From positions 1 through 9,984 of the forward strand of contig JAGRAS010000037.1 of assembly GCA_020434465.1 (NCBI GenBank): DNA of 9,984 nt. The letters are read 5' to 3'. The notes below the pieces were generated by a model. That model made no database searches and was not told the origin of the DNA. It was given only the letters and a program-made list of their open reading frames with translations. This document shows positions 1 through 6,741 of this stretch, piece after piece. Numbering within the stretch: position 1 is the stretch's first letter; every line of letters begins with the position of its first letter. This DNA is from Bdellovibrionales bacterium. Lineage in GTDB: Bacteria > Bdellovibrionota > UBA2361 > JAGRAS01. Made by a program: the position numbers and the translations under genes.

Positions 1-30
1 TGTTTTAAAAGACCTTTAAATTTACTGTAA

Positions 31-59
31 AAAAAAAGCCGCTAAAAGCGGCTTTTTTT
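31..59. terminator. Bidirectional intrinsic terminator
   Basis: A perfect 6 bp stem (GCCGCT at 38-43, AGCGGC at 47-52) closes a three-base AAA loop. It is flanked by an A-tract (from about 29 to 37) and a T-tract (53-59), so it would work in both directions. On the minus strand it lies just past the stop codon of the secreted-protein gene at 75-740. Its symmetry suggests that a + strand gene ends at or before the window's left edge. A frame open from base 1 stops with TAA at 28-30, but that is too short to assign. Confidence 0.85.
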
Positions 60-74
60 ATTCTTACAATTGAA

Positions 75-740
75 TTAATCGTATCTGTTACAAGGATCTT
101 TATGTTGCCAACAAGCACGTTGGCCATTAAGCGTACATTCAAGAATTAAATTGTTTGGAAATTGTGAGCATCGTGCATTATTAGTTGGTCTAATATGTAC
201 TCTGTCACCATTTTGAATGCCAGCAAAAAATCCTGTGGTGATAGTTTTTCCTTTTGGTGTTTTATACAAGCAGTTTGATGGTCGTTGACCTTTTTTAAAC
301 AAGTTAACGATACTACCTGTGTTATCAGAAACAGGTTTATGTAAGTATCCCTGATCTCCATCGTTTACTGGTTGTTTGTTCTTACACGCATTAACTTCTT
401 TTTTGAAGTCATCAAGAGAAAAGCTTAGCTCTACCGCTGTACTACTAACTTTCTTTTTTGCATAAAGAACAGCTTTGCTATTTTCATTAGTTCCACAGGC
501 GAAAAATTTATAGGTAGCTCCTAAAGCCAAAGGCTGTTTTTTAAATTTACTCTGAAGAGCTACTTTTGCACCTTTATTTCTAATTTTTACAAATTTAGCA
601 CCATTTACTACAGCACAATTAATTTTTAGTGGCCTTTTACGCTTGATTTTTTGAAAATCTAGCTCTTGGGCAAAAGCCATAGGGCTGGCTAAAAATGCAA
701 GTCCAAAAGCTAAAGCTGTAAAACAGTTTTTATAATACAT
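75..740 (-). CDS. Secreted basic cysteine-rich protein, unknown function
   Basis: This 221-residue protein matches no family I recognise. It opens with a signal peptide: a short charged start, a hydrophobic core at about residues 8-22, and an AFA site with likely cleavage after A24. It should therefore be exported to the periplasm or beyond. The mature part is lysine-rich, especially at residues 30-70 and 112-165. It has eight cysteines (42, 82, 119, 157, 191, 202, 210, 217), an even number compatible with disulphide bonding. The C-terminal 70 residues hold four of them. The start ATG at 738-740 is preceded by AGAGGGAAGAA, a good ribosome binding site. The gene is divergent from cheX, stands alone and ends at the terminator near 31-59. 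Nothing ties it to chemotaxis. Export is well supported; function is not inferable. Confidence 0.8.
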   Translation of the reverse strand: MYYKNCFTALAFGLAFLASPMAFAQELDFQKIKRKRPLKINCAVVNGAKFVKIRNKGAKVALQSKFKKQPLALGATYKFFACGTNENSKAVLYAKKKVSSTAVELSFSLDDFKKEVNACKNKQPVNDGDQGYLHKPVSDNTGSIVNLFKKGQRPSNCLYKTPKGKTITTGFFAGIQNGDRVHIRPTNNARCSQFPNNLILECTLNGQRACWQHKDPCNRYD

Positions 741-973
741 TTCTTCCCTCTTTTAATTATTAAACATTGTTTAAACTAAGTTACTTAAAGTACACTAATA
801 TTCAATTAAATAAGGCACAAGAGGGTAACGGCATTTTATTTTAATTAATTTGAAGTTCTCAAAATATTATCTATTTCACTCAAGGTATTTCCAGGTAGAT
901 TCCGAAGAATAAGAAAGCGAAAGAGCACATAGAAGAGATGTAGACTGATATCTGACTACAAAATAAAAACCTG

Positions 974-1441
974 ATGGAACAAGATCTAACAACACCTTTT
1001 ATTGAAGCAGTAACAGATGTGATCACTATGATGTCATCGACAGAAATTAAAACTTTAGAAGTACTTGAAGATAGTGATGGGAAAACCTGGGGTGCAGTAA
1101 CCGGACTTGTTAATATGAAAGGCGATGGTTATTACGGCCATATGACAATCAGTTTTGATGAGCCTTCAATTTTAGGCATAGTTAACAGAATGTTAGATGA
1201 AAAGCATACAGCAGTTAATGATGAAATTATTGATGCTGTAGGTGAGCTAAGTAATGTAATTTCATCGACCACTCGCAGTAAATTTTCTCAATTAAATATA
1301 GAGCTTGATATGGCTTTACCTTTGATGATTTCAGGCAAAAATGTAGAGATTTCTCAATTAAGGCAAGGAAAAATACGTAAAATTAAATTCCAAACACCAG
1401 AAGGAATCTTTGTAATTGAGACTAATTTGGCAGCCTTGTAA
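974..1441 (+). CDS. cheX: CheX-type chemotaxis phosphatase (first copy)
   Basis: This 155-residue protein is full length for a CheX, the CheC/CheX/FliY-family phosphatase that removes phosphate from CheY-P in the cytoplasm. The diagnostic helix is at about residues 83-100, where DAVGELSN supplies the paired catalytic residues E91 and N94 (E-x-x-N). The rest follows the family's alternating strand/helix pattern: a GYYGHMTISF strand near 52-61, a helix with ILGIVNRML, and two C-terminal strands. After the motif it reads ISSTTRSK, where many relatives have a glycine/asparagine pair; this may only be lineage variation. No clear Shine-Dalgarno sequence precedes the ATG, as the bases just upstream are ACAAAATAAAAACCTG. 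A 171 bp gap with its own promoter candidate separates it from the next gene, so it may be transcribed separately from the main che cluster. Confidence 0.88.
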   Translation: MEQDLTTPFIEAVTDVITMMSSTEIKTLEVLEDSDGKTWGAVTGLVNMKGDGYYGHMTISFDEPSILGIVNRMLDEKHTAVNDEIIDAVGELSNVISSTTRSKFSQLNIELDMALPLMISGKNVEISQLRQGKIRKIKFQTPEGIFVIETNLAAL

Positions 1442-1445
1442 GGAT

Positions 1446-1460
1446 TTCCCCTAAATAAAT
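1446..1460 (+). repeat. Direct repeat copy 1 (TTCCCCTAAATAAAT)
   Basis: This 15-base element just after the cheX stop codon recurs, less one C, at 1545-1558 (TTCCCTAAATAAAT). The copies are 99 bases apart and bracket most of the cheX-to-unknown-gene gap. It could be a regulator half-site or chance in AT-rich DNA. Confidence 0.4.
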
Positions 1461-1544
1461 CTTTAAAAATCAGTTATTCAGAGTAGAAAAAGTGTTTTAA
1501 AACATTTTCAAATCAAGTGCTTAGTAAGGAATCTACCAAAGAAA

Positions 1545-1558
1545 TTCCCTAAATAAAT
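1545..1558 (+). repeat. Direct repeat copy 2 (TTCCCTAAATAAAT)
   Basis: Second copy of the element at 1446-1460, lacking one C. This copy overlaps the -35-like TAAA of the sigma-28-type promoter candidate at 1550-1577; the first copy has no matching -10 element downstream of it. Confidence 0.4.
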
Positions 1559-1577
1559 TTCCACTCTTAACCGATAC
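1550..1577 (+). promoter_or_regulatory. Candidate sigma-28 (FliA/SigD-type) promoter for the che cluster
   Basis: TAAA at 1550-1553 is followed by a 16-base spacer and ACCGATAC at 1570-1577. The known sigma-28 consensus is TAAA, about 14-16 bases, then GCCGATAA/T, so the -10 matches at six of eight positions. Transcription would begin near 1584, inside the longer possible reading frame that starts at TTG 1580 and before the ATG at 1613. Sigma-28 control of chemotaxis genes is common. The match was judged by eye and has no score behind it. Confidence 0.45.
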
Positions 1578-1600
1578 TTTTGAGGGAAGCGTCAAACCGA

Positions 1601-1606
1601 AAGGGA
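1601..1606 (+). promoter_or_regulatory. Ribosome binding site deciding the 1613 start
   Basis: AAGGGA lies seven bases ahead of ATG 1613. The alternative in-frame TTG at 1580 has no purine-rich site in front of it and would lie upstream of the predicted transcript start. Confidence 0.65.
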
Positions 1607-1612
1607 AAGTAT

Positions 1613-1921
1613 ATGGAATGGAAATCTCCTTTTATAATCTATCGTGTTTCATCAGATGGCAAATTTCAAGAAGTTTATCATGCAAATGATCTTAAACAGG
1701 CTAAGTATTGGCTGACATATATTGCCGAGCCTATGGATGTACTTTGCAAAACACCTGCTCATCCAAGAAGTGAAGCTAAAATGCCAGAATACTGGTCGCA
1801 TAAAGAGCAAAGTGGAAAAGCGGCTATGAATAAAAAAGATTGGGAAGAAAAGATTAAAGAGAATAAATCTGAAATCTGTTTCCCAGAAGAACAAATTTTA
1901 CCTCCAGGAAGTCTAGCATAA
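1613..1921 (+). CDS. Small unknown protein at the head of the che operon
   Basis: This 102-residue protein is one I cannot assign to a family. Residues 1-50 look like a small folded unit: a strand with PFIIYRV, a polar turn, a strand with FQEVYHA, then an amphipathic helix with a YWLTYIA core, followed by CKTPAHPR at 45-52. The second half (about 60-88) is charged and probably helical, and the tail is proline-rich. It has no signal peptide or membrane segment, so it should be cytoplasmic. Cysteines are at 45 and 89. I chose ATG 1613 over TTG 1580 because of the ribosome binding site and the promoter candidate. The gene is 23 bases ahead of cheY on the same strand, so it is very probably co-transcribed with the che genes. 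That suggests a role in chemotaxis or motility, but this is inference from position only. Confidence 0.75.
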   Translation: MEWKSPFIIYRVSSDGKFQEVYHANDLKQAKYWLTYIAEPMDVLCKTPAHPRSEAKMPEYWSHKEQSGKAAMNKKDWEEKIKENKSEICFPEEQILPPGSLA

Positions 1922-1944
1922 AAGTTTTATAGGGAGAAATTCTA

Positions 1945-2349
1945 ATGTCTATTTTAAACTCTATTGATGGAAATATTCCAATACTGGTTGTAGATGATTT
2001 TTCAACTATGAGAAAAATCGTAAGAACAAGTCTTAAGCAACTTGGATTTACAAATGTTACAGAAGCTGAAGATGGAAGGGTTGCTCTTGAAAAGCTTAGA
2101 AATGGAGAATTTAAGTTAATAGTTTCTGATTGGAACATGCCAAACATGATGGGAATTGATTTGCTTAAGGAAGTAAGAGCAGATGAAACTTTAAAACATT
2201 TGCCTTTCTTGATGGTCACTGCTGAAGGGAAAAAAGAAAACGTTTTAGAAGCTGCTAAAGCTGGTGTTTCAAACTACATCGTTAAACCCTTTAACGTTGA
2301 TTCGCTAAAAGAAAAGTTGGAAGCCGTTTTTAAAAAGCATAAAGTTTAG
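1945..2349 (+). CDS. cheY: Chemotaxis response regulator CheY
   Basis: This single-domain receiver protein of 134 residues accepts phosphate from CheA and binds the flagellar motor switch. All receiver landmarks are present: the acidic pair D17/D18, the phosphoacceptor D62 in SDWNMP, T92 in MVTAEGKKEN, the switch aromatic Y111, and K114 in YIVKPF. The stretches SDWNMP, VTAEGKKEN and KPF closely resemble E. coli CheY, which favours a motor-binding role over a generic receiver. AGGGAGAA at 1931-1938 is a strong ribosome binding site. The gene sits between the small unknown gene and cheA, 12 bases ahead of the cheA start. Confidence 0.97.
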   Translation: MSILNSIDGNIPILVVDDFSTMRKIVRTSLKQLGFTNVTEAEDGRVALEKLRNGEFKLIVSDWNMPNMMGIDLLKEVRADETLKHLPFLMVTAEGKKENVLEAAKAGVSNYIVKPFNVDSLKEKLEAVFKKHKV

Positions 2350-2361
2350 GATTTAACTCTT

Positions 2362-5031
2362 ATGACAGAGAAACTCGCAGAAAAAATTGAAGAAATCGCA
2401 CTTCTTGTGGTCATGCTGCATGACTCAGATGAACAAGGAGTTGATTTAATTCTTGATATAATTTCAGGTCTTAAAAACGAATTAGCTAGTGATGATTCCC
2501 ATTCTCGGCTAGTAGAAGCCTGTAACCATGTATTAGAAATTAGAAAAACAGGTGAAATTTCGAAAGTAGTTGCTGAACTTAATAATTTCGTTTCAAATGC
2601 GCAAACTTACTTTCAGGATAAAGACTCTGCAACTTTTACCAATGAGCAAGAAGAGACCCCGTGGGGCGAAGATTTAAGCCCACAAGCTGATAGAGATTTA
2701 ATAGTTGAATTTATTGAAAAGCACACTTCTTTATTAGATGAATATGAAGCTGCTTTACTTGAAGCAGTTGGCACAGATGGTTCTATTAATCCTGATAGCT
2801 CAACAACTATGGAAGAGTTGCAAACTTACTTAAAAGGCTACTTGCATAATATAAAAGGAGATGCGGGATCAGTAGGACTAATAGGCGTGCAAAATGTTAC
2901 CCATTTTGTTGAAGATGCTGTATTAGAAAATTCTCCAGAAAAAATTGTTGAGCAACTGCTTTATTACAAAGAGTGGTTGTTATCAGTGCTTAGTGCATAC
3001 TCAAATGGCAATGCCCCAGACTGCTTGTCAGTTGAGTTTTTGGAAAAATTTAGAAATGGAATTCAAGGAAAAGCAAATAAAATTAATGTAGTTGAGGACT
3101 CTCCTTCTTTAGTTGAGGAAGATTCTAGCGAAGATAATTTTGAATCAAATGTTGAATTTATCTCGCAGGCATATCAAGTTTCTGGTGATGGTGAAATTTT
3201 AATTGAATTCTTAGTAGAAGCTGAGGATCACTTAAGTTCTATTGAAAATCTTTTATTAGATAAAGAAAATTATGGAAAAGAAGATTTAGATGCAATTTTT
3301 AGAGCTGTGCATTCGATAAAAGGCGGATCTTCTTATTTTAATCTTAGAGAAATCACTGAAACATCTCACACCACTGAAAATTTAATGGATCAAGCTAGAA
3401 ATGATCAATTAGTTTTCAATAATGCGTTAAAGTCAATTGTTCTTAAATACATTGATATACAACGTAAGTTACTTGATGACGCGCGACAAGCGATTGAAGA
3501 GGGCGGAGAACTTCATACTTCTAAAGAAGTCGCAGAATTTGCTAAGACTATTGATGATTATTTGCTATCAGTAGAAATGATAAAAGAATTAAGCCTAGGA
3601 AGTGCGTTAGACTTAGTTGCTGAGGCATCAAAATCAGTCGAGCAAACTGAATCAGTTGTTAAAAAAGCTGTGCCTAAGCCTGCTGTAGTTGAAGCTAAGC
3701 CAAAACAAGTTAAGAGTGAAAAAGCTCAAGCCTCTGCCGATGAAGACAAAGAAGAAAGTTCTGATAAGAAGGGCGAAAAAGTTAAAGTTAAAAACTTTGT
3801 AAAAATCGATATAGATAGGCTCGATCACTTAATTGAGTATATCGGTGAAATGGTTATCTCTTCTTCAATGTTGATTAAAAATTGTCGTGACCATTTATCA
3901 GAAAATGAATCCGTATTATCAAATTGCGGCCAATTAGAAAGAATTTCTAGGGAAATTCAGGAAATTGGGATGTCAATGAGATTGGTTCCAATTAAAGGCT
4001 TATTTCAAAAGATGTCACGGGTTGTTTGGGACACAGCAAAAAAACTTTCAAAAGACATTAAGTTTGATATGGATGGAGAAGATACAGAGCTTGATCGTTC
4101 TGTAATTGATAAACTTGCTGATCCTTTAATGCATATGGTTAGGAATGCAGTTGATCATGGAATTGAATCTCCAGAAGAACGTGAAGCAGCAGGTAAGCCA
4201 ACCAAAGGTACTGTAAGATTATCTGCTTTTCATTCTGGGGGAAGTATTTATATTGAGATTAAAGACGACGGAAAAGGGCTAGATAGAGAAAAACTAATAT
4301 CTCATGCAATTAATAAAGGTATTCTCACTGAAAATCAAAAATTAACTGATGAAGAAGCTTTTATGTTAATTTTTGCCCCAGGTTTTTCTACGGCCAAAGT
4401 AGTTACTGATGTTTCTGGCAGAGGCGTTGGTATGGACGTTGTTAGAAGAAATATTGAAAGTATGAGAGGCAGAGTTAGCATTAAGTCTCAAGTTGGGAAA
4501 GGATCAACTTTTACAATTGAACTACCATTAACATTGGCAATAATGGATGGAATTGAAACTAGTATTGGCGATGAAAATTTTATCATTCCAACCTTATCAA
4601 TTGTTGAGTTTTTACGCCCAACAGAAGATATGATCATGAATACTTTAGATTGCGGAGAGACTCTAAAATTTAGAGAGCAATTCTTGCCAATCTTTAGAAT
4701 TTCAAATTTGTATAATGTTCAACCAAAATTTGAAGACATTACAGATAGCATTGCAGTTATAGTAGAAAATAATGGCAAGCTTGTAGCTTTGATAGTTGAC
4801 TGTGTTTTAGGAAAACTTTCTGCTGTTATTAAAAGCATTGGATCAATTTATAAAGATGTCAAAGGTGTCTCTGGATGCGCAATAATGCCAAACGGATCAA
4901 TTGGACTAATCTTAGATGTTGCAACGCTTGTAAATTTAGCTCAATCAGCTGAAGGGGCAAGAGTACGGGATAGGCTTCCAAGCAAGAGTATCCTTGAAAA
5001 GGCAATTTCTAAGGAAAATCCGATTCATTAA
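2362..5031 (+). CDS. cheA: Chemotaxis histidine kinase CheA with two HPt domains
   Basis: This 889-residue cytoplasmic kinase is longer than E. coli CheA (about 650). In order: an N-terminal helical region of unknown type (about 1-95); a first HPt domain (about 108-215) with H162 in LHNIKGDAGS; a second, canonical P1 HPt domain (about 275-385) with H317 in AVHSIKGGSS; a lysine/glutamate/alanine-rich linker (about 425-475); and the P3 dimerisation helices (about 478-555). Next comes the ATPase domain (about 556-720) with the N-box N595 in RNAVDHGIE, the G1 box DDGKGLD at 635-641, the F-box FAPGFSTA at 671-678 and the G2 box GRGVGMD at 686-692. A CheW-like P5 domain (about 722-865) closes the protein. 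All kinase motifs are intact. No P2 (CheY-docking) domain is recognisable between P1 and P3. The ribosome binding site is weak, so translation may be coupled to cheY. Confidence 0.97.
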   Translation: MTEKLAEKIEEIALLVVMLHDSDEQGVDLILDIISGLKNELASDDSHSRLVEACNHVLEIRKTGEISKVVAELNNFVSNAQTYFQDKDSATFTNEQEETPWGEDLSPQADRDLIVEFIEKHTSLLDEYEAALLEAVGTDGSINPDSSTTMEELQTYLKGYLHNIKGDAGSVGLIGVQNVTHFVEDAVLENSPEKIVEQLLYYKEWLLSVLSAYSNGNAPDCLSVEFLEKFRNGIQGKANKINVVEDSPSLVEEDSSEDNFESNVEFISQAYQVSGDGEILIEFLVEAEDHLSSIENLLLDKENYGKEDLDAIFRAVHSIKGGSSYFNLREITETSHTTENLMDQARNDQLVFNNALKSIVLKYIDIQRKLLDDARQAIEEGGELHTSKEVAEFAKTIDDYLLSVEMIKELSLGSALDLVAEASKSVEQTESVVKKAVPKPAVVEAKPKQVKSEKAQASADEDKEESSDKKGEKVKVKNFVKIDIDRLDHLIEYIGEMVISSSMLIKNCRDHLSENESVLSNCGQLERISREIQEIGMSMRLVPIKGLFQKMSRVVWDTAKKLSKDIKFDMDGEDTELDRSVIDKLADPLMHMVRNAVDHGIESPEEREAAGKPTKGTVRLSAFHSGGSIYIEIKDDGKGLDREKLISHAINKGILTENQKLTDEEAFMLIFAPGFSTAKVVTDVSGRGVGMDVVRRNIESMRGRVSIKSQVGKGSTFTIELPLTLAIMDGIETSIGDENFIIPTLSIVEFLRPTEDMIMNTLDCGETLKFREQFLPIFRISNLYNVQPKFEDITDSIAVIVENNGKLVALIVDCVLGKLSAVIKSIGSIYKDVKGVSGCAIMPNGSIGLILDVATLVNLAQSAEGARVRDRLPSKSILEKAISKENPIH

Positions 5032-5034
5032 AGG
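5030..5034 (+). promoter_or_regulatory. Ribosome binding site deciding the cheR start
   Basis: AAAGG overlaps the cheA stop codon and lies six bases before ATG 5041. The TTG at 5038 would leave only three bases, so ATG 5041 is the better start. Confidence 0.65.
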
Positions 5035-5040
5035 TGCTTG

Positions 5041-5847
5041 ATGGAGCAGAAAATATTTGAATACTTTAGAGATCTAATCTATCGCGAAAGTGGTATAACT
5101 TTAAGCGATCAAAAGCGTGTATTACTTGCTAATAGGATACAAAAGAGACTTCGCAAATTAAACCTACAAAGCGATACAGAGTACCTAAAAATAATCGAAC
5201 TTGATGTTGAAGGTGAAGAATTAGTTCATTTAATTGATGCCATTTCTACAAATCACACTTTCTTTTTTAGAGAAATAGAACACTTTAAATTAATAGAGAA
5301 AGTTTTTACTGAATGGAAGCAAGCAAAAAAGAGAAAGGCTAGAATTTGGTGTGCTGCATCTTCAAGTGGCGAGGAGCCATATTCAATTGCGATGATTGCA
5401 AATGAAAAATTAGATTTACAAGTAACAGATTTTAAAATGCTTGCTACAGATATTTGTACAACTGTATTACGCAAAGCAATTCAAGGCAATTATCGACCAA
5501 GTCAATTAAAAGACGTTCCCCCTGAATTAATTCGTAAGTACTTTCATAGAATTGAAATCGATGAAGAAGATGCTGTACAAGTTAGTTCAGCTCTTAAAAA
5601 GTTGATTCTTTATAAAAAACTTAATTTAACAAAAGCTCCTTATCCAATAAAAGGACCATTTGATATAATTTTTTGTCGTAATGTAATGATTTATTTTGAT
5701 AATGATTTGCGAACTAAGCTTGTAGATAGATTTTATAATCTACTATCCCCAGGTGGATATTTGATTGTTGGGCATTCTGAAAGTCTTTCAAGTATTCCGC
5801 ATAAATTTAAAATGGCACAAAGTGCCGTTTATAAGAAGGAAGGGTAG
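5041..5847 (+). CDS. cheR: Chemotaxis receptor methyltransferase CheR
   Basis: CheR transfers methyl groups from S-adenosylmethionine to receptor glutamates, raising CheA activity during adaptation. The 268-residue length is typical. Residues 1-80 form the N-terminal helical domain ending in TNHTFFFRE (70-78), the conserved TNxTxFFRE-type motif. The methyltransferase domain follows, with IWCAASSSGEEPYSIA (102-117) as the cofactor-binding loop, ATDI (135-138), and FCRNVMIYFD (211-220). GGYLIVGHSESL (238-249) closes the fold. No C-terminal TPR or other extension is present. The gene begins nine bases after the cheA stop and ends nine bases before the cheD start. A TTG three bases upstream could add one residue. 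Confidence 0.97.
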   Translation: MEQKIFEYFRDLIYRESGITLSDQKRVLLANRIQKRLRKLNLQSDTEYLKIIELDVEGEELVHLIDAISTNHTFFFREIEHFKLIEKVFTEWKQAKKRKARIWCAASSSGEEPYSIAMIANEKLDLQVTDFKMLATDICTTVLRKAIQGNYRPSQLKDVPPELIRKYFHRIEIDEEDAVQVSSALKKLILYKKLNLTKAPYPIKGPFDIIFCRNVMIYFDNDLRTKLVDRFYNLLSPGGYLIVGHSESLSSIPHKFKMAQSAVYKKEG

Positions 5848-5856
5848 AAAATTACT

Positions 5857-6342
5857 ATGTCGAGAGATGATCATGTTGGTATAGCTCAAATGAAAGTGAG
5901 CACGGATCCATCAACTGTTTTGACAGCGCCACATTTGGGTTCATGTTTAGGCGTTGTAATTTATGATCCTATCCGAAAAATAGGAGGAGTTATTCATTGT
6001 TTGCTTCCACTTTCAAAATCTGATCCGCAAAAAGCCAAAGATAAGCCCTGCATGTATGTTGATACTGGAGTCGTTAAACTTCTAGAGGAGCTGATCAAAC
6101 TAGGTGCAAGCAAGAAAGATTTAGAAATTTGTGTTGCAGGTGGTGCGCAAATAAATGATCCGGAAAATATTTTTGAAATAGGCAAAAAGAATTTTACAGT
6201 TCTAAGAAAAATTTTGTGGAAAAATAACTTGCTTATTAAAGCTCAAGACGTTGGCGAATGCCATTCGCGAACAATCTCTTTAAACATTGGTACTGGAGAA
6301 GTCTGGCTTAAAGCAAATGGTGAATTAAAATTATTACATTAG
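5857..6342 (+). CDS. cheD: Receptor glutamine deamidase CheD
   Basis: CheD deamidates specific receptor glutamines to glutamates and, in some bacteria, binds CheC or CheX-like partners. The 161-residue length is normal. The catalytic cysteine is C30 in HLGSCLGVVIYDP, and the histidine H47 in GGVIH is 17 residues later, the same spacing as C27/H44 in Thermotoga maritima CheD. The third catalytic residue there, T21, is six residues before the cysteine. Here the nearest threonine, T23, is seven before it, in TAPHLGSC, implying a one-residue insertion. C-terminal strands carry the family's VAGGAQI (about 93-99) and DVGECHSRTISLNIGTGEV (about 131-149). The purine-rich AAGGAAGGG inside the end of cheR (5836-5844) is the likely, rather distant, ribosome binding site. 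Confidence 0.95.
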   Translation: MSRDDHVGIAQMKVSTDPSTVLTAPHLGSCLGVVIYDPIRKIGGVIHCLLPLSKSDPQKAKDKPCMYVDTGVVKLLEELIKLGASKKDLEICVAGGAQINDPENIFEIGKKNFTVLRKILWKNNLLIKAQDVGECHSRTISLNIGTGEVWLKANGELKLLH

Positions 6343-6345
6343 GAG
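6341..6345 (+). promoter_or_regulatory. Ribosome binding site for a GTG start
   Basis: AGGAG overlaps the cheD stop codon (TAG 6340-6342) and lies six bases ahead of GTG 6352, supporting GTG as the true start of the second CheY-like gene. Confidence 0.7.
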
Positions 6346-6351
6346 ACTATC

Positions 6352-6741
6352 GTGGCTTATAATTTTTTACTGGTTGATGATTCTAGCATAGTTAGAAAAT
6401 CACTTAAAAAAACTATTGGAATGACTTCTCTTGAAGTTAGTGCACTGCACGAAGCTGAGAATGGCAAGGTTGCATTAGAGGTTTTAAAAAATGAATGGAT
6501 AGACCTGATTTTCTTAGACATTAATATGCCAATAATGAATGGAGTAGAATTTATGGAGGCCTTACGGGCTGATGAGAATTTAAAAGATATGGCTGTTATT
6601 ATTGTTTCGACTGAAGGAAGTAAAGAACGTATCCAGAGACTTGAAGAGCTAGATGTGAAAGCTTACTTAAGAAAACCAGTTACTCCAGAAGATCTAGTAG
6701 AAAAAGTAGAAGAAGTTTTAGGAGGCATGGCAAATGGATAA
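6352..6741 (+). CDS. cheY: Second CheY-like response regulator
   Basis: This 129-residue stand-alone receiver domain starts at GTG. The acidic pair D9/D10, phosphoacceptor D56 in FLDINMP, S86/T87 in IIVSTEGS and K108 in YLRKPV are all present, so it should be phosphorylated by CheA. It differs from the first CheY in the motor-binding face: YLRKPVTPEDL replaces YIVKPFNVDS, and the loop after the conserved threonine reads TEGSKERIQ. It could be a second motor regulator, a phosphate sink, or a regulator of another output; the sequence does not decide. Its 3' end overlaps the second cheX by 8 bases, which points to translational coupling and a functional pair. Confidence 0.93.
   Translation: MAYNFLLVDDSSIVRKSLKKTIGMTSLEVSALHEAENGKVALEVLKNEWIDLIFLDINMPIMNGVEFMEALRADENLKDMAVIIVSTEGSKERIQRLEELDVKAYLRKPVTPEDLVEKVEEVLGGMANG

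Noticed and set aside
1..30. 3' end of a + strand gene in a frame ending at TAA 28-30
   Set aside because: Nine codons are too few to assign; the bidirectional terminator makes it plausible but not supportable.
786..813. TAAAGTAC followed by TTAAATAA as a promoter for the first cheX
   Set aside because: Only the -35 half resembles sigma-28; the -10 half is ordinary AT-rich sequence and the site lies 160 bases from the gene.
1580..1612. An 11-codon N-terminal extension of the small che-operon protein, from TTG 1580
   Set aside because: No ribosome binding site precedes the TTG, the candidate promoter would start transcription after it, and ATG 1613 has a well-placed AAGGGA.
1854..2219. A 121-codon minus-strand open frame across the small gene and cheY
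   Set aside because: It lies opposite two well-supported genes, including the full CheY active site, and encodes no recognisable domain.
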